A stretch of DNA of 64,000 nucleotides from Chondrosia reniformis (GCA_947172415.1 OX359198.1:6107401-6171400), one strand, 5' to 3'. Positions 12,983 through 26,087 are shown, numbered from the stretch's first letter. Notes: generated by a model not told the origin, from the letters alone. A program made the numbers and translations.

Positions 12983-13038
12983 CGTGTTGCGTAAGACATT
13001 GGGGTATGGTTACCTTGACAACTGTCCTATCTAACAAA
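12983..13038. promoter_or_regulatory. Bidirectional TAF8/CFAP65 promoter with RFX X-box
   Basis: Only 56 bp separate the TAF8 and CFAP65 start codons. Positions 13009-13022 read GTTACC-TT-GACAAC, which satisfies every position of the 14-bp X-box consensus RYYNYY-WW-RRNRAC bound by RFX factors, 16 bp upstream of the CFAP65 ATG. The ATG itself lies in AAAATGGCGG, a YY1-like core common at housekeeping starts. RFX control of ciliary genes is established in animals; its use here is inference. Confidence 0.75.
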
Positions 13039-16000
13039 ATGGCGGTTGTCCATCCAGCGTCGAAGACCACAAAGCTAGGGATTGAGGTGCCAACCGGTTT
13101 AACGTGGAAAGGATGGGAACCGGGAAAAGAATACACAAAGTCTCTAACTCTGAAAAATATACAATTTAAAACTCAGAAACTCAAATTCAAGTACGTTATT
13201 CTGACTCTATGTGGAAAGATCTATAGAGCTCGAATCGATTGATCATTATTATTTCGCGGTCCGTGTACTCTCTGATTGCTATCTAGACTGCCTTCGCATT
13301 CCTTTTCAACGGAATATCCTCAAGCCATAATACTAAGCGCGGGAACTAGCTATACTCTTCCAATCACTTTCAGACCTTTGGAAAAGGTAGTCACCGCAAT
13401 GCATGCATATAGCGTTTATGATTGTATAAACTGATTATTCGTTGTTTATTTTATAGAAAGAGTATTCCGATGCTATAGAATTTCATATTTCTGTGAGTCC
13501 CATGTTTGAGGTATCTTGTATACGTATATAAGATTACTTCAAATTTTCTAATGCAAAGGGCCAGAATTTCAGTGTTCCATTTAGCGCCCACCTGCCGACA
13601 CCAGCCTTGTTGCTTCCAGACTCACTCACCTTTGGCATGTGTGGTGTGGAGGATGTCATCAGCATGACCTTTGACCTCACCAACACTGGGTAAGGTACCA
13701 GTACATCAAGCTATGATTAATTATTGAGTTCACTTAGTGCAAATCCTATTTGCCCCATCAAAGTAAGTGCACCTATGCATGTATATAATGCCTACCTACG
13801 TGTGTGTGTGTGTATACATACTCTGTTACTGGATACTTTATACGTATATCAGGGATACATCTACTGATTTCATATGGGAAGTTCCAGAGCCATTTGATGT
13901 TCAACCATTGTCTGGCACACTGCTACGGAAGGAGGCATGCAGACTGAAAGCTTTCTTTGTACCAAAGGTAGACTCAAGTAGCATATGGTGTCACATGTGA
14001 ATGTATGTACGTACATACAGTAGCAATAGTACTGTACATATATACGTACGTACTTTCGTATATGCATTCCTACTTTGGAGTTCTTTAGTATCACAAGGTT
14101 AGGGACATACATATGTGTTGGGAATGTTGACTGTTTTCCATGTTAGAGTGCTCATGCTTTTGATGCTGAGGTCATATGCTATTTTGGACAAAACAGGAAA
14201 TACAGCAAAAGAATGAAGCTGGAAGGAGTTGGTGGGTTTAATTGTTAATGAATAACTGTTGTATCACACGACTGTCACATGATCTCCATATGACAGGTAA
14301 ATATCCACACTTGGTAGCTGAACTGCCTTCCTCAAAAAAGGACACGATATTGCAATCTAAATCTGTTGGTCTATTCAGTGGATCAGAGATAGTAATAAAG
14401 TTTAATGATGTACCAGTTGGTGCAACAGTAGAGAAATGCTTTGACATTAAGAATGTTGCCCCAGTAAGTCAGTAGCCCCTTCACTGTTGCCATAGGAACA
14501 ACCTTATTTGTGTATTTGTAGGTTATTGGTCATTACAGTATTGTAAAGGAGTCCGGTGGAGAGTTGTGTGATCCAGTGTTCAGCTGCTCCACCTTGGAGG
14601 GATCAGTAGAGCCTCACTCAGCCCACAGAATTAAAGTATGTTACTCACTACACACCTACGTATGTATATCATGCAATGAAACCTTATTAACTTGATAAAA
14701 TCCTATTTGTAATCATTCTAAGTTGTATACATACGTATGCATACGTAGGTTTGTCCTACATTGTTTAGATAAAGGAGGTTCACACTGTACAGTGAATTAT
14801 GCCACAACCATGCATATGAAATATGATATTCCTTTATCTGAAAGGAGTGTAGTACATTGTTGTGCAATTGTGCAGGTGTCCTATATGCCCAATACTGTGA
14901 ATGTGGTCTCTGTGGTGTACTACACACTGACCACTCAGGGAGGAGTTAGCAAAACAACCATCAAATGCATGGGAAGGTGTAAAGGTCAGATTGACAATCT
15001 ATACAATCAATTGGTATCAGTCACTTGTAAGTCTCCTCACTATGTGAATGTATGTATGAGGTAGGTACACTGTAACTGTCTCCATACCGTGCATATGTAC
15101 CGTATTTATTTTATATATACGTATATACAATACATGTACGTACGTGTGCTAATCTTCATACATATGAATATTCATACGTACGTACGTAGGTCCAAAGTTA
15201 ACAATTTCTGAAGACTGCCTCAATTTTGGTAACATTGCATGTGGCACGGTAGCTACATCAGTATTGCATATACGGAATGAATCAGATGTTCCAGCAGTTT
15301 ATCAAGTAAGGGCACTGTTTTGTGTGTCTATAACCCTTGACCCTTGACCTGGATGAGGTGGCTGTCCACTTTGGGGAGGTCACTACAGATGCAGTGTAAC
15401 TTCTCTACAACAGCCACTCAGTTCATCTAGTTGTTTACCATTAGATCTGGTTCCACTGTACACTCATGCACACTTTAAATACGTATGTATGTATGTAGTG
15501 ATGTGTGTTACTTATGTACGTCTCTCCAGCTGATGATGGATCAGAGTAGTGTCTTCTCTCCCGATGTCCTCTGTGGTCGGGTGGGTGGGGGAATGGTCCA
15601 GAGTATCCCTGTCACCTTCACACCTCCTCGTCCCATCGCCTACCACAGAAGGGTCTGCCTTCTCATCCAACATCACCAACCTCTCTTTGTAGATCTGCTA
15701 GGGACTGCCTTCACTGAGACAGTAAGACCAGGTACGTGTGTCTCATATACCTCACACTACACATACGTTTCATACACCTCACACTACACATACGTCTCAT
15801 ACACCTCACACTACACATACGTCTCATACACCTCACACTATACGTACATACGTCTCATACACCTCACACTATACATACGTCTCATACACCTCACACTATA
15901 CATACGTCTCATACACCTCACACTACACATACGTCTCATACACCTCACACTACACATACGTCTCATACACCTCACACTATACATACGTCTCATACACCTC

Positions 16001-19000
16001 ACACTATACGTACATACGTCTCATACACCTCACACTATACATACGTCTCATACACCTCACACTACACATACGTCTCATACACCTCACACTATACATACGT
16101 CTCATACACCTCACACTACACATACGTCTCATACACCTCACACTATACATACGTCTCATACACCTCACACTACACATACGTCTCATACACCTCACACTAC
16201 ACATACGTCTCATACACCTCACACTACACATACGTCTCATACACCTCACACTACACATACGTCTCATACACCTCACACTATACATACGTCTCATACACCT
16301 CACACTATACATACGTCTCATACACCTCACACTATACATACATACGTACTAGGGGATAATTTTAGTTGCGTTCATTATGGAAGATAAGTTTATTGGAGCT
16401 ATCGGCAACAAAATTGAGCTAGATTGAACGTTTCAACCCGTAGGTCTTCATTATTGCTGATGAAGACCTACGGGTCAAAACGTTCAATCTAGCTCAATTT
16501 TGTTGCCAATAGCTCCAATAAACTTACATATGTACGTACATATAATCTTGTGTGACACATCAGTCCTGAGACTCCCTAACATATGAACATGTGATAAGGG
16601 AGTTGTTGTGATCATTATGGTTGATTATTAATCTGAGCATCAGCAATACTTATTGAACAGGTTTGTTCAATAAGTATTGCTGATACTCATAACAATAAAT
16701 AAGGAGCTGTCAGACTTATTTGCTATTGAGTGTTGCCCACTTGTATGCATATTATAAATATGTGCCTTTGTATGCCTCTCTATATTTGTAGCTGTGTTAT
16801 TGCCAAAGCATTTGAAGTATTTTCACAAAATGTTAAAGTCGGGACTGTCACGATTCTCACCCGAGGTTAATTATGAACATATCTATATGTAGAATGCACA
16901 CTATACAATCAATTGGTATCAGTCACTTGTAAGTCTCCTCACTATGTGAATGTATGTAAGTTACTTCCCTCTTGTACATGTTTAGCAAATTCAGCAGTTT
17001 ATCCAAGATGGCAAAATAAGTGTCAATGGGAGCAGTATGACACTGAGTGACGACTTCACCCTGCCCAGTGATGTAGCAGAGGTCGTATCACAGATACGAG
17101 TACCAGACTCAACTTATCAAATGGTAGCTAATGACAACATTAGAATTGATGCAGTAAGTCAAGTCAAGCTAAGCATACCTATTTTAACCAACTGTGTGTG
17201 TATGTTTTCAAGTGTACATACGTACGTACTTCCATAGGGTGCTCTACCACACGTGAGTGCTGATGTACAATACTTGCAGTTTGGATACTGCTTGGAAAGG
17301 ACCACCTCAGAAGCTAAAGTACGTACCTACCTCATAAATACAGTTAAGTGTGTGTAATTGAGTCTACCCTCCCTATTCCTGTTAGGTTGTCAATATCACC
17401 AACCACACACAAGGCAAAGTGATGTGCATCTGGCCCCACAGTAAGGACACCACTATAGGCTCTGTAAGACAAGTCCTTCTGACCACTTATATGTAGTCCT
17501 CACTAGTAATGTCACTTGGCTTAATTAACCTATAGAGAAATACATTGAGCATGCATTCAGTATTTAAGACTTATCAATGATATACTGTACGTATGTACAT
17601 ACATAGGTTCTATAGGCTCCATATGTATATAGATTTTCCTAATACGTACGTAGATCTAGGAAAACAATTTATTTCTTTGCCTCCTATTGATATCAATCAT
17701 GTCTTTAGGAAATAGTGTTTTAGATTGTTAGTCTGCTTGTGTGTGAACTGACTGTTTGGTGTGCAGGCGCTGGTAATGTGTTCCAGGTGATACCAGAGGA
17801 GAGGGAGATCCAAGCTGGCAGAACTGTCTCCTTCACAATAGCATTCCGACCAGTGAGCACACTGCATCCAATATCGTGCATGCAGCTTACTCTTGTTGTT
17901 ATGGTTACCTTTGATGTCCATCTCCAGCATAAGCCCAGTCAGTTCTACTCCAATGAGTTGGAGTGTTTTGTGTTTTATAAAAGTCTGCGAGATTACCGTC
18001 AGATTGATGACTATGCCATCACGCCTCCGTGGTGTGTGACTGTGAAGGGGTTTGGACACACCTTCCCTCCCGGCACAGAGACCTTCCTCCCAAAGGTGGC
18101 TGTAGAAAACAGAAACATTGTGAGTGTACAGATTCACATTAGTTTAGGATATAGGTACATATCTTATACATATACTTAGAGCTGTGTATGTATACGTACA
18201 TAATTTAATTACTGTATGTACAGTTACGTACGTATGTACATACACATATGTAATTGCCCTGTTTCCCAGTACATATTACATGTTTTTATGTAAGTACGTA
18301 TGTACATATACATATACTTACGTACGTATGCAATGTACAGGTAATGCCTGCCAGTGAACCTGGCAGTCCAGTGTATGCCACTACTGTGATCAAGAACACT
18401 GGAGACTCACCAATATTTTATGAGTTCCAATCAGATCCCAAAGGGTGGGCATACTAGAGTAGACATGGTACCAACCACTGTCTGTTCCTACGTATACCCA
18501 GCGTGGTCTGTGTTATTGTAGCATCTTCTCTGTGAGACCGGAGCGAGGGCTGTTAAGTGACAGCTATCATGTGGTGATGGTCCGAATGCTGCCCAAAGAG
18601 GCAAGAACATACAAGCATGTCATGAAAATAGTGCTCAACCAATCTGCCAAACATGACCAGGTCAGTCAAGACATCAAAGAAATAAATACATACATACTTC
18701 TTGTTGCATATGAAATCTTATTGTCGAAAGGTTTATAGTACGTACCTACCTACGTATGTGTTTACATGTGTATATACGTAGTAAGGGTTATTAGTTGTAT
18801 TCATAATGAGTATGTACACATTTGGACAAAGATTCCCAGGGTCACTGATGAAGGGTGGCATTCCCAGAAACAGCTACATATCTGCCCCAGTGAAGAAGAA
18901 GAGAGGGAGAAGGAGAAAACTCTGTATCCTCATCCAAAGCTCTCACTCACTATATGAATAATCTAACACACCATGTTTTTAACATGCTACATCTAGTTTA

Positions 19001-22000
19001 GAGTTGATATTACTGAACTGTAGGATGTCTTACTGTCCGGATCAGGAGAGCACCCTCTTGTGTCACTGGAGCATAAAGTAAGAGTAAACACATAAAGGTG
19101 GCATCGCATGCCTTACATGCACAGCCAATTTACAACTTGCACGTATATATCAGTGTCTTTAAATACCTCCTACATATTTAGCAAGGGTAGTTAGTAATGT
19201 GAAGTGAATATGAATTAGTTGGCATTTGAACTATGATAAATGACTATACATTTTCCATAGAAGAGTTTCTTTTAGGAAATATCACATAGAGGGGAGGAAA
19301 AATACAATATAGAGGGGGCAATCCAGTTATTTGCTATTAAAATTGGTGATTTGATTTTCTTTAAGTGGAGCAAATACCCCCCCACCCCTAATATGACTGT
19401 TTATATTAAGTGCTATCCACCATTATGTCATACTGTAGGGTCAGCTGTACTTTAGACCGACCTGTGTGGGTGCCTCCTCCAGTATCCCATACAAGATACA
19501 GAACTTGTGCCGGCTGCCGCTGCACTACCAGTGGAGAGTGACCAGTGGCAGCAGAGAGTGCCACGTTTTAGTCTCTCCCACATCAGGCACCATTCAACCA
19601 CACGAGGTCCAACACCATCTGTGGGAATTCTCACCTCTGGAGAGTGTCAGTTATTGCCTAACAGCAACCCTCAGCGTACAGGCATCAAGTAAACACAAGA
19701 GGTAACAGATAATTGTGGTCATTGTTGAATTCCTTGTATTGTTTGAGAATACTACGTACGTGCATTGTGTACATTTTTGTATGTGTATATCTGTGTATGT
19801 AAGTACGTACGTACTAAGATACGTATATGTACATATGTAAACTATTCAAATTACCTGTATGTGTGTGTATACGTATGCCAATTTGTAGTCATTCTATGTA
19901 CTTCTATAAGTAAAAGTGATTGCTTGACCTACGTACGTAAATGTGTATATATGTATATATGTATATGTATGTACGTAGATCCAAAAAGTGCAAGCTTCCC
20001 TTAGAGCTGCACGGTGAGGGATGTGTTGGGAAGATAACTTGTGACTCTGTCTGTGTTGACTTTGGTACTGTTGTAATCGGCACCTCCTCCTCACGGAAGC
20101 TGGTGCTGACCAACCCCAGCCTCTGCAACCTTCAGTACCAGTTGTTCACTGAACAGACCCTCAAAGAGGAAGGAAGGGTCACCGCCATCAAGATGGACAC
20201 TTCTCATGGTATGTACGTATATATGTATGTACATATATGTGTGTGTGTGTGCATGTACGGAAGTGTAAATATAACATCCATTATGGCAATAAAATCAATC
20301 AATTCCCAAGCTGGTGTACACTGTATTTCAAGAACTATACTTATTTCTCTATCTATACATATGTATTTGTGTGCTAAGAGGAGTTATACTGATTCATTAC
20401 ACTCCATTAACATACTTACGTACGGTATGTAGGTGTCCAGCTTAGTCACTCAGAAGGTGTTCTTCCTGCCGGTGGACAGTGTACCATAACTGTCACAGTG
20501 AAGCCGTGGGAGAATGCTCTCACTGTAACCAACATTAGATACAAAATTATACTCACCAATAAGAAAGGTACATTATGCGCTTGTCAAGCACCACTTTTAC
20601 ATACATGAAAGATCTAGTGTGTTAGTGCTATAGGTTTTGCTTGCTACATGTGTAGTACAGTACTTAAGTACGTACGTACGTACATTCATACACATATACG
20701 TACGTACGTATGGTCATTCTCCACTCTCCAGACTGCTCCGCTCAAGTTGAAGACATTTTATGTCTCCTGAAGGTGAATGGTGTCTACCCTACACTGGTGG
20801 TAACAGACCTGAAGGGAACAGGTAGTGCTGGTAGATGGAGCAAGGCCAGATTGTGGGAGATGCTATCAATCGATCGGTAGGGCCTACTGTTGGTATGGAG
20901 TACAGTGTATGTATGTATGTATGTAGCATTCCTCATTTCTACAGTATAAGTAATGTATGTGCGTACCTAGAGTGCTTACATTGGTATGTACGTATGTATG
21001 AATAATCTACCAACATCTTTTTCCTAAAGACAATTACCATTGATATATGGCTAAGGAAAATACTTAGAACGTACGTATGTGTCTGTTTAGCTCTGTGCTA
21101 TTCTAACATGTATGTACGTATGATATATATAATTAATATCAATATACATACGTACGTATGTGTGTATACAGTTTGGTAGGTGCATTGAAAGATGAGCCCT
21201 CTGTAGAAGAGCTGCGTTATGCTATAGCCACCAGACACAGGTCAGTTCTATAATGGTCTATGTGTAAAGGCTCTCTCTTATTTGTTGATCTCAAATGTGT
21301 ATCACACACAGTACAAGGCGACGTGTTCCAGTGAGAACAAGAGCTTTAGTTGATTTTGATTTTGGGATCTCCCCAGTTGGTTCACCTCCATCAATTATAC
21401 ACCTCATGTTGAAGAATGACGGAGATTCAAGAACTGAATGGTATCCACATACCAATGTACCTACTTATGTACCAATGTATCTACCTACGTACCTACATTA
21501 GGGCTTTCCAGTTTCCAGAAGATATGTACCTTGAGCCAGAATATTGGGCTGACACAGGAGAGCTTGATGAAATAGAACAACACGAAGTAAATACCTATAC
21601 GTATATACGTACGTGTATATGTACGTATGTATACAATACTCACCTACAGAATTGTCAATCTATATATTCTATGTCATATGTACATATGTACGTACGTACG
21701 TGTATATGGTCTAGGCTCTGCATACACTGAAATAGAATATTCTATGCATATATGTACGTATGTCTACAGTAAGTATATACAATATCTATACAAGCCCGTA
21801 AATACATATATTGTTCATATCTAATAAAGTAAAGACAGTGTTGATCTCTCACTAATGATAGCTCCACCTGACCAGTCAGAAGCTCTTTCAAGTGTCCCCC
21901 AAGAGAGGACACATGGAGCCTGGCCAGCAACAGAAGGTGGTACTCACTGCTAGTCACGATCAGGTTATAAAGGGCCAGTTGCCAGTTCTTCTGAAGATCA

Positions 22001-25000
22001 ACAAAGGCAGGGAAGTACTGGTGAGTACATTCTGTCATTATGGTCTGTCATGATGGATTTGCTGTTTGGTTATTACGTATCTCCTCCCTTGCAGCTCAAT
22101 TTCCGTAGCACCACTATAGAGGGAGGCACCTCACTCATCCGACTGCCACAGGAGTACAGCTTTGCTCCCATTGCTATAGGCTGCACTGCCCCTCCAAGAC
22201 AGAGCTTTAAGGTGTACAACGGAGGAGATGACACAGTCTCCTATGAGATTGACACCTCACCACTGGAGACTATGAAGGAGGAGAACTACATGATGGATGT
22301 AGTGCAGTGTCTGCAGCCAAAAGGAGAGATACCTCCACACCAGTCCATTGCAATAGAGTTTGTATTCTCACCACTGGAAGCCAAGAGATATGTAGTATGT
22401 TTGTATTAACAGGCAGCTATATGTAGGTGCATATTTACTTATGTTTTATATACGTACGTACATACGTAATATCAGGGTTTCAGTTAGAAAGAAGTTCAAG
22501 GGGGGACCAGCTTCCAAGTGGTGGTAAATGCCCCCCCAGCCCCCTAAATGAACCCTTGCATATATACGTACGTATGTACAGTTACTGGGTATGTGTGTTT
22601 AGTGGTGTGCACAGTCGTATGTGAGATGTACGTAATGTAAATCATTGGTTACTTCTGCTCACATTGTGAAGGTTGATCTATTTGTGAACTTGAGTAATGG
22701 CAACTCTGCTCAAGTGACCTTTGTGGGAGATGGAGTTCAGTCTCCCGGCCTTGGTGGGCAACAGGAAGATGGTGGCAACCAAGGAGAGGAGACAAACAAG
22801 CCTTCATCTGCCCTCACAGACTATCTGTTTCCAGTGGAACAGAAGAAGCTGCATGTTCCAGCACACAGACAGATACACTTCCAAGAAGAGGTAGGTATAT
22901 GTTGGCATACACAGTTTTAATAACGCTCCATTTGTATGCATGTGTACGTATGTCATATACGTATATACTGCATATATTCTATGAAATGTTTATACATACG
23001 TAGTTAGATTTTACCGTACAAACAGAATGTCATTCTGTTATGTTTGTAGTTGGGCACTCTGTCAGTGGAACAGTTGAGGTTTGGACACTTGTCTCTGTTC
23101 ACCTTTCATCACAAGCTTGTTCAAGTTACCAACACCTCGGCTCACACTGTCTCCTTCATCTGGGAGCTACCAGAAGCAGCCAAAGAAGTGAGTCCAATAG
23201 CAGTATACAGCACAGCCTACGTACGTATATACGTATATTATGAATTAGTTGCCTTTGAATCAAACTTTCAGATTCTTTTGTGGTCATATTAGTTTGTAAA
23301 TCTGTATATACGAATGTACATTACAATATATATGTAGACCCTTTGATTTACTGTTTACAAAAGCCCTACTGTGTTAATGGTATTTCCTTACGTAGGTGTT
23401 GAAACTTTATCCTCCGTCTGGCTATCTACAGCCTGGGGAGACCTGTCTCTCCAAGGTGACCTTTTATTCGCAGTGCTCTCCTTCCTTTCATGATTTTGAT
23501 CTGCAATGTAAAATGATGAATGAGAGCAAGTTTGCTGCTTACCAAGACGCCCTGGCCAAGTGGGAGGACACTCAGGAGGAGAAGCAGCACCTCTTTACAG
23601 TCACCAGCAGAGATCTCATTGACCAATCAGTGCGTTTGTACAATCCAATATGTGCTATCGGGGTGTGGACTGTCTGCACATGTTTGATGCTGTCTTCTGC
23701 CTCTCTGCTTAGGAGCTGCGACCGCAGACAACTCCCAAAGTGAAGTCTGTGAAGATCCAGTCCACATTCACCTCAGACTCTGACATTAGGAAGTATCAGG
23801 TACACATCACTAGCCTTTATACATACGTACGTACATCAGGGCCACTGTATATTAAGAATCTCATAATTGTATACCACTGCTATGTGTTACTCTAATGTCT
23901 GTCTGTTTCCTTTGTGTTCAATCACAGACTCTTCCACCAATCAGATCTCAAACAGCTGAACCACAGACCAAAGAGTTTTATGAGGACTGGAAGAAGAAGT
24001 AAGTTATTTAGACTTCATATTTACCTAATATACCAGAATTTTATTAGTTTATGATTATGTACATACATACATGTACATGCTTGTAGATTGTGTATTTAGT
24101 GGTATTCATATATGAATACTTAGGAAATACTCTAATCTAAGTTACTAGTATGTACTATATTATCTTCAATGCTTTAGAGATCTGTCCATAAAGAGTAGAG
24201 CAAGGCCAAGATTAAAAAGGCAAAAAGATGAAAAAGTACTTTGTGTTAACTAATTACAGCCATTGGTCACACACAACTGCATGTCTGTACTATTCCTATA
24301 CGTAGTGTCCAGAAACACCTTGTCCCTTTGTCCTGCATCTCGGGATAACTGCACGGACACACAGCCCTCCAGACTATGTCAAGCACATAAGGGACATGAG
24401 TGCTGTACACATTGACAGGTGAGCATGCACTGTAGCCAAAAGGTACAACCCTCAGATTGGTATTCATCAATAAAGCTACTTCATCCACTCTTGCCATAAC
24501 ATCTAGGTATGTCTTGTCTCAAGGAAGCACTGCTGTTGTAACTGAAGACTTGGTCACTGATGAAGAGAAGGAAGTTGTGAATGAAGTAATGACACAACTC
24601 ATCATGTGAGTATACCTTCATACGTACGTACGTACTTCATGAAAATTGAATAAGATTTAGTATTATCCGTCTCTCATTTCTTCCAGGGACTGTCTAGTGG
24701 ACTCCACCTTCACACAAAGTCTCCAACGTCTTGCTAAAGAGTCAGTTCCCTTCTTTGCTCAGTTCACTTCAGACCTGCCTCGCCAGGGAGGCCAGGATGC
24801 TGCAAGGCACTCTTATGCCGCAGGACTGACTGAAGGCACCAACCAGACAATTGAGATCCTCCCACCACAGTCAGCAGGTGATACTAGTGAAATGATGGGA
24901 GGAAGGGTCCCACAGTCTAACATACTCGGGAGGACTTTGTCTAATGAAGTCTCCATTAACGACTCATTTCATGAAAATATGCCTCCTCAGGTGAGTGAAG

Positions 25001-25650
25001 TTGTGACTTGTCAACATGATACAATGAATGTGTAGACAGTCTCCTGAAGGGCAGTACTACGTACGTATGTATCAGAGAGTACGGTAGTACTCTATAAGTA
25101 GGGATGGCCTGAAAAAAACATGGTGGCCATATTCAATGTATTTTTGTTCTAAATATGGATTCACGCTATACCTTTGTGTGATTGGTTTTGTATACGAAGC
25201 ATTTGGAACTTTATCCTTTATCAAACAATAATTATGCATAAGTACTCTTCATATCTCATGAATTGGTTCACTTGTCTCTTTCATGATCCTAAGATAATTA
25301 GAGAAATATCTCAACCAGACCAGCTGCCACTGGAATTGTTTGAAGATGTAGAAAGAGAAGAGAAGATTAAAAGGTTATATTGTACATAATAATGGATAAC
25401 TCTACATTACGTATGTTGCATGGCTTTGTGTATATATACAATGAGTCAGATGAATGTCTCATTCACACTCTTTCTCCTCTGTAGTCTTCCAGAGTTCCAC
25501 CATCTTGTTGATACTGTACTTGAAAACACTGTATTTAACATTGTGGGTGAAGTGTCCAGTGGAGACCTTAATCTTTTCAAGCCAATCAAATCTGTTGTTA
25601 AAGACACTCATTACAAACATGCATCATCTATTGAACCACCAACCCTTTAG
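13039..25650 (+). CDS. CFAP65: Cilia- and flagella-associated protein 65, 40 exons
   Basis: CFAP65 (CCDC108) is a large axonemal protein with ASH/MSP-type beta-sandwich repeats needed for motile cilia. I could follow 40 exons with every phase in register, giving 1781 aa (human about 1925). First exons: 13039-13190, 13287-13386, 13457-13492, 13559-13689, 13853-13967; the last is 25485-25650. Diagnostic stretches: N-terminal WKGWEPGKEYTK and LPITFRPLEK; FVDLLGTAF then RP-AVLLPKHLKYF (15660-16830); ELECFVFYKSLRDYR and PPWCVTVKGFGHTF (17950-18060); LYFRPTCVGASS (19450); TGSAGRWSKARLWEMLSID (20815); LPVLLKINKGREVL and FSPLEAKRY (about 22000-22390); FVLHLGITARTHS (24330). Uncertain joints: the donor after exon 12 (GAG|GTTAAT) and the acceptor of exon 16 (17787 chosen because only it keeps phase). 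Exon 11's intron holds a 27-bp satellite and two hairpins. Many introns begin GTACGT or end ACGTAG. Confidence 0.92.
14999..15054 (+). repeat. ~55-bp duplicated segment, copy 1
   Basis: CAATCAATTGGTATCAGTCA followed by CTTGTAAGTCTCCTC and ACTATGTGAATGTATGTA, just downstream of CFAP65 exon 9. It is repeated almost exactly at 16903-16957, about 1.9 kb downstream in another intron. Both copies contain a potential GTAAGT donor. Confidence 0.85.
15739..16352 (+). repeat. 27-bp satellite in CFAP65 intron 11
   Basis: About 22 units of TACGTCTCATACACCTCACA plus CTACACA (27 bp). Two units carry a 4-bp TACG insertion. As the unit is nine codons long and free of stops on all three plus frames (YVSYTSHYT, TSHTPHTIH, IRLIHLTLY types) and one minus frame, it creates long ORFs in four frames. 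It begins right after the exon 11 donor (CCAG|GTACGT at 15731/15732), and exon 12 resumes at 16792 in phase, so I treat it as intronic. Confidence 0.93.
16385..16526. mobile_element. Near-perfect 142-bp fold-back element
   Basis: Arms of about 66 bp with only about three mismatches around an 8-bp loop (TATTGCTG). The left arm starts TAAGTTTATTGGAGCTATCG and the right arm ends with its complement, CCAATAGCTCCAATAAACTTA. The high arm identity suggests recent origin. It sits in CFAP65 intron 11, immediately after the 27-bp satellite. It is a MITE-like element without coding capacity; family unknown. Confidence 0.85.
16635..16688. repeat. 54-bp hairpin
   Basis: GAGCATCAGCAATACTTATT-GAACA is followed after a 2-4 nt loop by its complement TGTTC-AATAAGTATTGCTGATACTC. 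It is one base off perfect in the outer arm and lies about 110 bp after the larger fold-back element in the same intron. Confidence 0.85.
16903..16957 (+). repeat. ~55-bp duplicated segment, copy 2
   Basis: Near-exact copy of 14999-15054, lying between CFAP65 exons 12 and 13. The two copies bracket exons 10-12, the 27-bp satellite and both hairpins. Confidence 0.85.
18825..18985 (+). repeat. Dispersed ~200-bp repeat, copy 3
   Basis: Plus-oriented copy in a CFAP65 intron (after exon 19). It carries the shared core ATTCCCAGGGTCACTGATGA and the block TGTATCCTCATCCAAAGCTC. It is more diverged than the others and lacks part of the 3' segment. Confidence 0.75.
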
Positions 25651-26087
25651 GCTCTTGTATATACTTGCTTTTGTTTGACAATAGAACACTTACAATACTT
25701 CTTTGTATGTCTTCTCAAAATGTAACTTATATGTTATATATACATCTTTGAAATGAGGTTGCAATTATATAAGGCTTGTCTTCTTTATAAAAAGAGTATC
25801 TTTAAATGCCAATGGAAGGCTATCAGTTACCCAGGTATGCAATGTTATATATAATTACCATCATACAATTATTTTAAATATATTTAATAACTATGTGAAG
25901 ATGTGATGCTAAGTGTGTTTAGCTTTCTTCCATGGATTGTATGGTTTTAAATTCTTTCACTGAAACCTGTAGCTGGCAACACTTTAGACATGGATGTGTA
26001 TATACTAATATCCATTTGAGCCAAGGTTAAAGGCCACACCCCCTGACTCAGAGAAGCAACCAAGCTTTCAACCTACTTTTGGCTTCA

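Noticed and set aside
15485-16387. 300-codon plus-strand ORF and its companions in other frames
   Set aside because: Beyond the genuine CFAP65 exon 11 (15530-15731) it is the 27-bp satellite, which is open in several frames by composition; exon 12 resumes in phase at 16792.
17739-17786. Starting CFAP65 exon 16 at the upstream acceptor (GTGTGCAG)
   Set aside because: It adds the attractive VFQ residues but needs phase 1, whereas exon 15 ends in phase 0; the acceptor at 17786 keeps frame. RNA data could overturn this.
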